Shown here: piece by piece, positions 7,943 through 15,617 of the stretch
Numbering within the stretch: the first letter of the stretch is position 1
How the letters are laid out: every line of letters begins with the position of its first letter
Source of the DNA: an uncultured Microbacteriaceae bacterium
GTDB taxonomy: Bacteria; Actinomycetota; Actinomycetes; Actinomycetales; Microbacteriaceae
Direction: 5' to 3'
Length of the DNA: 31,457 nucleotides
Assembly (NCBI GenBank): GCA_903907615.1
Contig: CAIVOR010000369.1
Location: 1-31,457, forward strand
Position numbers and translations under genes: made by a program
The notes under the pieces: model-generated
What the model saw: the letters and a program-made list of their open reading frames with translations, nothing else
Database searches by the model: none
What the model was told of the DNA's origin: nothing

Positions 7943-10539
7943 CGGTCCATCACACACGTCGGTGGCAGTGCCGCGCGTTTCACGGTGTCATCCGCCTCGA
8001 GCACGACGACACCGTTTTTCAGGGGCGGCGGAATGAGGCGTGGATCCCGCCCCACATAACGGGCGGCCAAGCGGGACACACCATGCCACACCACGGGTTC
8101 GACCCTGAGGCGTCGGCGCAAGTCCTCGGAAACCGAGAGAGCCTGGTCCGACGTGAGGACATCTAAGGTTGGCGCGTCGTCGCCCGCACGGGTGACGTCA
8201 GTCCACACCTCAGGATTCTCGGTGACGACCACGGCTCGCCTTCCCGCGAGGACGTCGCCCAGTGCGAGGAGGTCGGGGTTTCTCTCGTCATCAGCGCCCT
8301 GGCCCGTGCCGCGAACCCCATCGTCGTCATGCTCCGACTTTTCCTCGACGGGGCGCAAAACCTGGACCGTGTCTCCGTCGAGCAGTCCTCGACCGGGTAT
8401 TCGCGTGTCGAAAGTGAGGCGCGTGCTCACGTGGCGCACAATCGGGCTGAGCCGCGCCTCATCCGTCGACGCCGAGAACGCGATGAACGTTCCGCGGCGA
8501 GGTCCGTCACGCGCGATGGTCTCGAGTGCCGAAATGAGGTCGTCACCGTACTCGTCGGGAGTGTCCCGAAGAATGGCATCCAGTCCGTCAACGACGATCA
8601 ACGCCGCCGGCACTCCCGCAGCACCTTTCAGGCGTCGGGCCACGGATGTCAGCACGTCCCACGCGAGCGCGGGGTGGCGAGGCACAACGACCGTCGACAA
8701 CGTGCTTCTCCCTAGGTGGTCGAGCAGAGTGGACTTGCCGGAACGCGGACCGCCCACCACCGCGAGCGATCCGTCGCGAGTCGGAGAGTAATCCAGTGCC
8801 AACCATCGCGTCGTGCGCACGTCTTGCCGAAGTCCCAGGCGGACGACCTCGGGGGCGAGAGCGTTGTGATCGAGACTGTCGGCCATGGTCCGATCCGACA
8901 GAGTGCGAGGAAGCTCAGGCCACCACAGACGCCATGCGTTCGGGCGTTCGGCCTCACTCCCCCTGCCGACGGGAACATCTCCCTCGCCTGCACGGACGCA
9001 CATCTCGGTCGCGCGCGCGAGTGTGCGGGCATCCGCACAAACCGGCAACACCCGTTCCACCTCACCCGCGCGCCGGCGGAGCAACAGCTGTCGTTCGGAA
9101 GGTTTGCCGACTGACTGCGGATGCGGCAGGGAAACTCCCAGGAGGTATCTCGCATCGTCGTCGCCCACCGGCGTCAGGCACAGTCGCGTCTGTGCGTTGA
9201 CGATGAGGTCATCGCTAAAGGCACCGGCGGCCCGCTGGGAGGCCAGCGCAAGATGCACCCCGAGTGCTCGGCCGTGGGCGGCCACGTCGGCCATGATGCG
9301 CCGGGCATCCGGTACCTGCTCGCAGAGCGCGCGATACTCGTCGACGACGATCAGCAGGCGCGGGAGGGCGCGGTCGGCGGGAACGTGGGCGATGTCAGTG
9401 CGGCCGCTCTCGCGAAGCAGCTGTTCCCGCCTCTCCATGTCGACGCGGATTCCCGAGAGAGCGCGTAGTACGTCGTCGCCGTCGAGATCGGTCGTGATGC
9501 CCGCAGAGTGCGGGAGGCCGGCCACGCGGACAAATCCCCCGCCGCCCTTGAAGTCAATGACCGCAAACCGAAAGCGCGCGGGGTCCTGCCGGGCCGCCAT
9601 GGTGGCGATGAGCGCCACCAGAGTCTCTGTCTTTCCGCTACCCGTTGCTCCGGCGATGAGAAAGTGCGGGCCGTCGTGCTCGAGGCTCAGGGTGACGCCA
9701 ACCGGACCGCTCACGTCATCCCGCCACCCCACGATTCCCGACACGTCACGAGTGGCGTCCGGGGTCAGGTCACCGGTTGATCCGGCGGCATGTGTCCGGC
9801 ACAGGTCATCGAGGGTGGGCGGCGCGTACCGCACGCTGTGGACGCGGGAGAGTTCGCGCCGGACAGCTGTGGCGTGGGCATCCGACAATTCGTCAAGAAG
9901 CACAGGCACAACATCGAGGGGCGTGCGCACATCGGTCAGGGTGGCCCAGCCGTCGTCGGCAAGGGTCACCGTGAGGGTGGTACTCGACGGAATCTCCGAC
10001 ATGTTGCGAACGGACGTGACCTCGTCACGTCGGCCCCCACCGGAATGCCACGCGCAAACGAGCGAGAGTGATCGGGATGCTCGGGCTGCGGCTGCCGATT
10101 CGCCGATAACGCACAGTCGCGAATCGAGCGGAACGAGGACAGGACGTTTGTCGCGATCAAGCCCGACGCGCACGTGTTGCGGTGACGCGGTGCGGACTGT
10201 CTCAGGACGATGGCCGCTGTCGAGCAGATCGGCGAGGCTCGGGTGCTGACGGCGGGCCTTCGTCGCCTCGCGCTCGAGTTCTTCCCTCCGTTGGGCCTCG
10301 CCCTGATCCGCCACCCGCTGCGCCTCCTCGGCGGCGGTGCGGCGCGCCGCTGCGGTCTGGCGTCGCGCATCCAGCAGGGATGCCCCCATCGCGAGGGGCC
10401 CCATCAGAGCAAACAGCATCATGACCGGCGATGACGCCACGAGCCACATGACGAGGGCAAAGCCCAGCGGCACCAGCAAAGAGAAGAGGGGAAGCGATGT
10501 GTGGTTCGGGAGTCGGCTCCGTGAACGCTGTTGCCTCAT
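7939..10539 (-). CDS. FtsK/SpoIIIE-type double ATPase, EccC/EssC-like, membrane anchored
   Basis: Last gene of the nine-gene cluster. From the ATG at 10539 the 866-residue product has two membrane helices (about 16-56), a charged helical stretch likely to form a coiled coil (about 58-98), and two P-loop domains. Domain 1 is canonical: GATGSGKTE (K303, T304) and LLIVVDEY (D400, E401). Domain 2 has GGPRSGKST (K602) but VVDGLD at Walker B, so the catalytic Glu is replaced by Gly. This architecture recalls the EccC/EssC motors of type VII secretion, with two rather than three ATPase domains. No WXG100 gene or other ESX component is present, so the substrate is unknown. The start is uncertain: in-frame alternatives include GTG 10590, and a more protein-like frame lies upstream, offset by one base. 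The stop overlaps that of ald by four bases. Confidence 0.85.
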   Translation of the reverse strand: MRQQRSRSRLPNHTSLPLFSLLVPLGFALVMWLVASSPVMMLFALMGPLAMGASLLDARRQTAAARRTAAEEAQRVADQGEAQRREELEREATKARRQHPSLADLLDSGHRPETVRTASPQHVRVGLDRDKRPVLVPLDSRLCVIGESAAAARASRSLSLVCAWHSGGGRRDEVTSVRNMSEIPSSTTLTVTLADDGWATLTDVRTPLDVVPVLLDELSDAHATAVRRELSRVHSVRYAPPTLDDLCRTHAAGSTGDLTPDATRDVSGIVGWRDDVSGPVGVTLSLEHDGPHFLIAGATGSGKTETLVALIATMAARQDPARFRFAVIDFKGGGGFVRVAGLPHSAGITTDLDGDDVLRALSGIRVDMERREQLLRESGRTDIAHVPADRALPRLLIVVDEYRALCEQVPDARRIMADVAAHGRALGVHLALASQRAAGAFSDDLIVNAQTRLCLTPVGDDDARYLLGVSLPHPQSVGKPSERQLLLRRRAGEVERVLPVCADARTLARATEMCVRAGEGDVPVGRGSEAERPNAWRLWWPELPRTLSDRTMADSLDHNALAPEVVRLGLRQDVRTTRWLALDYSPTRDGSLAVVGGPRSGKSTLLDHLGRSTLSTVVVPRHPALAWDVLTSVARRLKGAAGVPAALIVVDGLDAILRDTPDEYGDDLISALETIARDGPRRGTFIAFSASTDEARLSPIVRHVSTRLTFDTRIPGRGLLDGDTVQVLRPVEEKSEHDDDGVRGTGQGADDERNPDLLALGDVLAGRRAVVVTENPEVWTDVTRAGDDAPTLDVLTSDQALSVSEDLRRRLRVEPVVWHGVSRLAARYVGRDPRLIPPPLKNGVVVLEADDTVKRAALPPTCVMDR

Positions 10540-10624
10540 CCATCGAGATGACCACGTTGTCGGTGTTCGCCGCGTCAGGTATCCACACACGCGGGCGCGT
10601 CGACCGCGTCGGCGGGCTACTCAA
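10500..10624 (-). other. Possible displaced 5' end of the FtsK-like gene (frame offset by one base)
   Basis: On the minus strand from the TTG at 10624, an open frame reads SSPPTRSTRPRVWIPDAANT, then DNVVISMDEATAFTEPTPEP. It looks like ordinary protein with balanced charge and GC-rich third positions. The frame that continues into the ATPase gene reads an Arg/Ser-rich string over the same bases. A one-base skip near 10505-10512 (around TCCCGAACCACAC) would join the good upstream frame to PLFSLLVPLGFALVMWL, the first membrane helix. This frame would also overlap the previous gene's stop, as elsewhere in this tight cluster. It could be a real frameshift, a sequencing error, programmed frameshifting, or simply chance. 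Confidence 0.35.
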
Positions 10625-11255
10625 TCGTGAAGGATTGGTCTCCCATACCGACGGTCGCCCCCGGCGTCAGAATCACACGCTCCTGCGGTGCCAGGCGCTC
10701 TGCGGCAATCCCGGGCATGCTCACCACCGTGCCGTTGGCGCTTGCGAGGTCGGTCACCAACAGGCCTTCGGGCCGGGCCTCAACCTGCAGGTGCGTTTTC
10801 GACACGGTCTTCGAGGGGTCATTCACGACGATGAGGTGATCCCACGTATCGCCCGCGGATGCCACGGGCATGCGCCCGATGAGGCCGCGGCCCACCACCT
10901 GTGCGCGTTCGCCCGTGCTGAAAACAAGCGTGTAGGGGCGGACCGTGCGTGTCGGCTCCAGAGCGACCGTTTCCGAGACGACAGGGTCGTAGAGGACGTC
11001 CTCGGTCGGAATCTCGACGGGGGCACTCATCTCAGGGGCACTCACGTCAGGAATGATCGCCTCAGGGACAATCACCTCGGGGACAAGCGCATCGACAACA
11101 GCGGAGGCCGGAGGCGCGACGGTCGGAGAGCTGGTTCTCTGCGGGGCGCCGAACTCGGGAACGCTCGAACCGCACTCGCCACAGAAATAGGCTCCCTCGG
11201 GAAGGGCTTCTCCGCACACGTCGCACGTGCCTTGCTCGGTGTCCATGGTGTCCAT
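10617..11255 (-). CDS. Zinc-ribbon plus FHA domain protein
   Basis: A 212-residue cytoplasmic protein. The N-terminus has a CDVCGEALPEGAYFCGEC zinc ribbon (C11, C14, C25, C28). A proline/glutamate-rich linker with a loose short repeat follows at about 55-85 (VPEVIVPEAIIPDVSAPE). The C-terminal FHA domain (about 108-212) contains VGRGLIGR, VSKTHL (S152, H155) and SANGT (173-177), the residues that bind phosphothreonine. It probably reads phosphorylation by the kinase in the same cluster. The ATG at 11255 starts 5 bp after the transglutaminase-fold gene stop; there is no ribosome binding site, so coupling is likely, and the ATG at 11246 is an alternative. It directly precedes the FtsK-like gene, and EssC proteins of Firmicutes carry FHA domains fused to the same kind of motor, suggesting a physical partnership (inference). 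Confidence 0.88.
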   Translation of the reverse strand: MDTMDTEQGTCDVCGEALPEGAYFCGECGSSVPEFGAPQRTSSPTVAPPASAVVDALVPEVIVPEAIIPDVSAPEMSAPVEIPTEDVLYDPVVSETVALEPTRTVRPYTLVFSTGERAQVVGRGLIGRMPVASAGDTWDHLIVVNDPSKTVSKTHLQVEARPEGLLVTDLASANGTVVSMPGIAAERLAPQERVILTPGATVGMGDQSFTIE

Positions 11256-11260
11256 GTTAG

Positions 11261-13375
11261 TTAGCGACGGCGTATGAGCGACCACACCGCCAGCCGACGC
11301 ATGAGTTTCTGTCGACGCGTCAGGCCCGTCATCAATTCGTTCTCGATGTCCTCGACCACCAACCACGCCGTGCGGGCATCGGACGCCACCAGAGCGTCAG
11401 CCGAGTATTCGGCGCGGTCGATCACGAAGGCCAACGCAGGGGCATCCCGCACCGACACTCGTGACGCGAGTTCACGGTTCGTAGTGGCGGGCGTCACGGC
11501 CAGTCGAGCATCCGTGAGAACATCCGCGACTTGATCTCGAGCACCCAAGACTCGCTTGCGCGCATCGGGTGCCGTGAGGCGACGGCGGCGACGCGAAGCT
11601 TTCGCGGCAACGATGGCGACAGGAGGGAGCAGGATGACCGCGGCAACGACCGCGAGCCACACCACAACTTCCAGGATGGCGCGGAGGATGAGCCACACCG
11701 GATCCGGTTCCTGCGTGTCTGCTTCCTCGTCGGACTGTGGCGCCTGCGCGCCCCGAATCTGAGACACGTCCGCCGGGGGCGGGTCAACGACGGACTGGGG
11801 TGGCGAGACGCGGTTGGGGTCGTCCGGCGGCGTGTCAGGAATGGGCCGAACGTCCGGCACGGGGTCAATGGCTAACCAGCCGGTGCTCGTATTGGCCTCG
11901 ACCCACGCGCGGAGGTCCGACCCGGTCACCTCGGTGGCACCCTCCGGCACGACAAAACCCACCACGACGCGTGCAGGGAAACCCACCTGCTGGGCGAGAA
12001 GGGCGGCCGCCACCGAGTACTGCTCCTCATCACCAATCATGAGCTTGTCGGTCAGCAGGGACGTGATGCGCTCGGAGGAGTGACCGCTTCGCGATGGTGC
12101 CTCGCCCACGCCACCGTGGCTGACATAACCGTTCTCGACGAGTGACCCGAGCACAGCGACCAACCGCTCCCCCGGTTCCGCCGTTGCGTCGCTGTGCGCG
12201 CTCACGTAGGCCTGCACGCCCGCGGGTTGGTCACTGACGACCGTGCGCTCGGTGCCCGGCGTTGCGGTGCTCAGATTGGCAAGATCCGTGGGGATCAGCC
12301 CAGGGCCCGACGCGCGGTAAACGAGACCCTGGGAGAGCCCGTTAAGGTCGATGGCCGTCTGCGCGGCGGGGCTGTAGTACAGCGAACCGATTCCCGAACC
12401 AGTGGTTTGCAATCCGGCAAGATCACCGCGCAGCGGCAACCACGGCCCCGTGAGCTGCTGAATCGTGATGGTGGCCGCCTCGCCGGCCACGTCGTCGGCG
12501 AGAGCAAACCCGGACTGCCGCGTAAAGTCGCCGTCGGGGGTCCACACGGAGTAGGTGACCCCGTCGTAACGCGAGAGTGTTGCGAGCGTGAGCATCTCAC
12601 CCGACTTACCCTCAGACAGCCCGAACATCGGCGTCTCCGAGAGGTCACCGACGGCGTAAGCGCGAAAGGCCGAGAGTGGCGAGGGAAGCGACGCTTCGTC
12701 AAGCACGGGTGATACGCGAGAACGCCACACATCGGGTGTGGTCGTCACGGCGAGCCCCACGCCCACCCCGACCGCTACGGCGACAAGGGTGACGCTTGCA
12801 GCGATCGCTTTTCGCGCGGCACGACCGGGCGTGCTCACGAACAGTGCCACGAGAATCACGACGACCATGGCGACGCCCGACATCACCGCAAAGTCGGCAT
12901 TTGCTGGGCCCAGCCAGATGGCGACGCACATGACGGCGATGCCGGGCAACAGGGACAGCACGCGGCGCGAGACAACCCGCGACAGAAGAACGGCCAACGC
13001 GGAGCCGACGAGAGCCAGCATGAACACCGGCACGAGCAGCGCGCCGAACGACCCGACGGGCGGACTGATGGTGACGATCTGCTTCCAGCCGTCGACGGCA
13101 CCGAATAGCAATGCTCGTTCGCCGCCGAGCGTGGGGACAATGCCCCACAGAGCCTGCTGCGGCACGGCGGCGGGGACGCCCACCACGACAAACACCACAA
13201 TCAGGCCAATCGGAAGAATCCACCACGGCCAGCGGCGGCGGACGACAAGCGCCGACACCAGGGCACCGAGGACGGTGCCCACAACAATCGCCACCACAAA
13301 CTCGGGCGTCTGAAAGACGGGCCACAGCGGAGTGAGTCCGAGCGCCACGGCGAGAACCGCAATCACGGGCATCAT
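11261..13375 (-). CDS. Membrane protein with transglutaminase-like domain lacking catalytic Cys and His (TgpA-like)
   Basis: A 704-residue protein with multiple membrane helices in the first ~210 residues, an extracytoplasmic region (about 215-555) containing a transglutaminase-like fold, a membrane helix at about 560-592, and a basic cytoplasmic tail. The transglutaminase core is recognisable as GDEEQYSVAAALLAQQVGFPARVVVGF and LRAWVEANTSTGWLAIDP. Active members have GYCEQFA and AHAWVEV at these places; here E450 stands for the Cys and R489 for the His, while D504 remains. It is therefore probably a non-catalytic binding or structural version. The ATG overlaps the DUF58 stop as ATGA (coupled translation). 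In many bacteria MoxR, DUF58 and transglutaminase genes travel together as an envelope-associated module. Confidence 0.88.
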   Translation of the reverse strand: MMPVIAVLAVALGLTPLWPVFQTPEFVVAIVVGTVLGALVSALVVRRRWPWWILPIGLIVVFVVVGVPAAVPQQALWGIVPTLGGERALLFGAVDGWKQIVTISPPVGSFGALLVPVFMLALVGSALAVLLSRVVSRRVLSLLPGIAVMCVAIWLGPANADFAVMSGVAMVVVILVALFVSTPGRAARKAIAASVTLVAVAVGVGVGLAVTTTPDVWRSRVSPVLDEASLPSPLSAFRAYAVGDLSETPMFGLSEGKSGEMLTLATLSRYDGVTYSVWTPDGDFTRQSGFALADDVAGEAATITIQQLTGPWLPLRGDLAGLQTTGSGIGSLYYSPAAQTAIDLNGLSQGLVYRASGPGLIPTDLANLSTATPGTERTVVSDQPAGVQAYVSAHSDATAEPGERLVAVLGSLVENGYVSHGGVGEAPSRSGHSSERITSLLTDKLMIGDEEQYSVAAALLAQQVGFPARVVVGFVVPEGATEVTGSDLRAWVEANTSTGWLAIDPVPDVRPIPDTPPDDPNRVSPPQSVVDPPPADVSQIRGAQAPQSDEEADTQEPDPVWLILRAILEVVVWLAVVAAVILLPPVAIVAAKASRRRRRLTAPDARKRVLGARDQVADVLTDARLAVTPATTNRELASRVSVRDAPALAFVIDRAEYSADALVASDARTAWLVVEDIENELMTGLTRRQKLMRRLAVWSLIRRR

Positions 13376-14592
13376 GCGGTGGCTCGATTTCGGGACAGCA
13401 ACTTTGTCAGGTCATCGAGACGACCCACCGTGCCCACGGTCAAGCGACCGGAGGAACGCAAACGCGGCGCAGACTCGACGTCGCAGCGAAGTGCGACCAC
13501 CTCAACACCCGCGCCGAAGGGCAGCGAAGCCTGTTCGATATCAGAGAATCCGGCCACAGAGCCGGTGACGGCGAAGACCACCGAGACGTCGGTCGCCACT
13601 CCGGCCGCCAGCGGCGTGAGGCCGCCCATGGGCAGACTAGAAGCGGTGAGCGTGATTCCCGCCACGTCATCGAGGAGTCTGGCCGGTGACACGCTCGTGA
13701 GAACATCCATAGTTTCTTCGTTCTGCAGGTTGGCGCGCCCCGCGCGTACCGGCCGGGCGACCACGCTCGACCGGGAAACAACGAACATCACGTCACGACT
13801 GTCGCGGAGCGCCCGCACACCGAGCGACGCCGCCGTCGATACGGCCAGCTCGAATTCAACGTCGTCGACATAAGCCTCACGCCGCGTGTCGAGCAAGATC
13901 AGCATGCGCGAGCGTCGGGTCTGCTCATACTGGCGAATCATGAAACGTCCGGTCTTGGCGCTCGACTTCCAGTGGATGTGTCGACGGTCGTCGCCGGGCA
14001 CGTACTCGCGAAGCGCGTGGAACGACAGGTCCGAGTCGGTCAGGTCGCGGGACGCTTCTCCCTCGAGGTCGCGCACAAATCCGGCGCTCAGGGGCGGCAA
14101 TGTGGCGGTGTCGGGATGCACCACAACCTTGGCCGTGCCGGGAAGCGTGACCGAACGGCGATAGAGGCCAAAGGGGTCGCGCCGGACCACGGAGACCGGA
14201 CCGACGGGAATTACCGTTCGTCGAGGGGCCTCCACCACGAGCAGGGTCTCGTGAGTCACGCCAACGGACAGGCGTGGCACGCGCTCGGTGCGGGTGCCCG
14301 AGCCCACCGGAATGTCGAGGTCGGTGCCGGATGACGTGCGCCGCGTTTCATTGGTGAGTCGCAGCCTGACCTCAGCGGATGTGCCCGGAACGACCCGGAT
14401 CACGCTGGCAGCGAATGACACCGACAGCAGTGCGCGCCGGCGGAGAACGGTCAGGCCGAGAAGAGCCACCAGCCCGAGCGCGCAACCCAGCATGAGCGGT
14501 TCCCGCCACCCCAAGGTCACGCCCATCACGAGGCACACGACGATGACCGGCCAGACAACCCAGCCGGTAACCGTCACCCACCTCAGAGACAT
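13372..14592 (-). CDS. DUF58 family protein (MoxR partner)
   Basis: A 406-residue protein with two N-terminal membrane helices (about 8-50), then a beta-rich domain and the DUF58 signature FHALREYVPGDDRRHIHWKS (191-210) followed by AKTGRFMIRQYEQ. The region after it (LILLDTRREA, about 231) resembles the first strand of a von Willebrand A domain with an incomplete metal-site motif. The DUF58 core should face the cytoplasm. Function is not established for most members; DUF58 proteins are almost always encoded beside MoxR ATPases and are thought to be assembled or remodelled by them. It lies 19 bp after moxR and overlaps the next gene by four bases. Upstream of the ATG there is only a weak GAAAG site. 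Confidence 0.92.
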   Translation of the reverse strand: MSLRWVTVTGWVVWPVIVVCLVMGVTLGWREPLMLGCALGLVALLGLTVLRRRALLSVSFAASVIRVVPGTSAEVRLRLTNETRRTSSGTDLDIPVGSGTRTERVPRLSVGVTHETLLVVEAPRRTVIPVGPVSVVRRDPFGLYRRSVTLPGTAKVVVHPDTATLPPLSAGFVRDLEGEASRDLTDSDLSFHALREYVPGDDRRHIHWKSSAKTGRFMIRQYEQTRRSRMLILLDTRREAYVDDVEFELAVSTAASLGVRALRDSRDVMFVVSRSSVVARPVRAGRANLQNEETMDVLTSVSPARLLDDVAGITLTASSLPMGGLTPLAAGVATDVSVVFAVTGSVAGFSDIEQASLPFGAGVEVVALRCDVESAPRLRSSGRLTVGTVGRLDDLTKLLSRNRATA

Positions 14593-14611
14593 GTTGTGCG
14601 CTTTCGTTGTA

Positions 14612-15589
14612 CTACGCCTGGCGGACCGGAGTGTCGATCAAAATTTGGCTCATCACGCTCGTGGCGGTGATGCCGTCGAACTCCGCTTCGGCGTCGAGGA
14701 CGAGGCGGTGGGCAAACACGGCATCCGCCAGATCCTTCACGTCGTCGGGAGTGACGAAGAGTCGACCGGCAGAGATGGCAGCGACGCGCGCGGCTCGCGT
14801 GAGCGCTAGGGCACCGCGAACGCTCACGCCCAGGCGCACCTCCGGAGCGGACCGCGTCGCCTCGGTGAGCCGCGTGATGTAGTCGAGCACCTCGGGGGCC
14901 ACGTGAATGCCCTCGGCGAGAGCCGCCATCTTGGTGACCATGTCGGCCGTCACGATGGGTTCGACATCGGCGACCGCTCGCGCCGACCGCGACGCCAAGA
15001 TGTTGACCGTGGCCGCGTGATCCGGGTAGCCGAGCGAGGTCTTCATGATGAAGCGATCGAGCTGCGCTTCGGGGAGTCGGTAGGTTCCCGCCTGTTCGAT
15101 GGGGTTCTGTGTGGCAACCACCATGAACACCTCGCCAACCTCGTGCGTGACGCCGTCAACCGTGACGCGGCGCTCCTCCATGACCTCGAGCAGCGCTGAC
15201 TGTGTCTTGGGGCTTGCGCGGTTGATCTCGTCCGCGAGCACGATGTTGGCAAAAATGGGGCCCTCGTGAAAGGTGAAGCTGCCCTTCTTCTGATCGAAGA
15301 TGCTGACGCCCGTGATGTCTCCGGGGAGCAGGTCGGGCGTGAACTGGATGCGCGCGTGGGACCCGCGCACGCTCTGTGCCATGGCACGCGCGAGCGAGGT
15401 CTTTCCCGTACCGGGAAAGTCCTCAATGAGCAGGTGGCCCTGACTGAACATCGCCACAAACGCCAGGCGGATGACGCGCGCTTTGCCAACAACAACCTGG
15501 TCGACATTGTCGACCAATCGCTCAAAGACGCTCGCAAAGCCGGCGGCCTGCTCTTCGGTGACGGGGGACGGAGTCTCATTCTTTGCCAT
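14612..15589 (-). CDS. MoxR-family AAA+ ATPase
   Basis: A 325-residue cytoplasmic AAA+ chaperone-type ATPase. It has Walker A in IEDFPGTGKTSLARA (K63), Walker B in NIVLADEINRASPKTQSALLE (D120, E121), and the sensor/pore segments MVVATQNPIEQAGTYRLPEA then QLDRFIMK. MoxR proteins form hexamers and mature or activate partner proteins, typically the DUF58/vWA protein encoded next to them. The start at the ATG at 15589 gives MAKNETPSPV; a purine-rich AGAAGAGAA lies somewhat far upstream, and an in-frame start farther upstream would overlap the preceding gene. It is 28 bp after the giant surface-protein gene and 19 bp before DUF58, clearly part of the same transcription unit. Confidence 0.95.
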   Translation of the reverse strand: MAKNETPSPVTEEQAAGFASVFERLVDNVDQVVVGKARVIRLAFVAMFSQGHLLIEDFPGTGKTSLARAMAQSVRGSHARIQFTPDLLPGDITGVSIFDQKKGSFTFHEGPIFANIVLADEINRASPKTQSALLEVMEERRVTVDGVTHEVGEVFMVVATQNPIEQAGTYRLPEAQLDRFIMKTSLGYPDHAATVNILASRSARAVADVEPIVTADMVTKMAALAEGIHVAPEVLDYITRLTEATRSAPEVRLGVSVRGALALTRAARVAAISAGRLFVTPDDVKDLADAVFAHRLVLDAEAEFDGITATSVMSQILIDTPVRQA

Positions 15590-15617
15590 GGTGCATATTC
15601 TCTTCTGCTGAGGGCGG

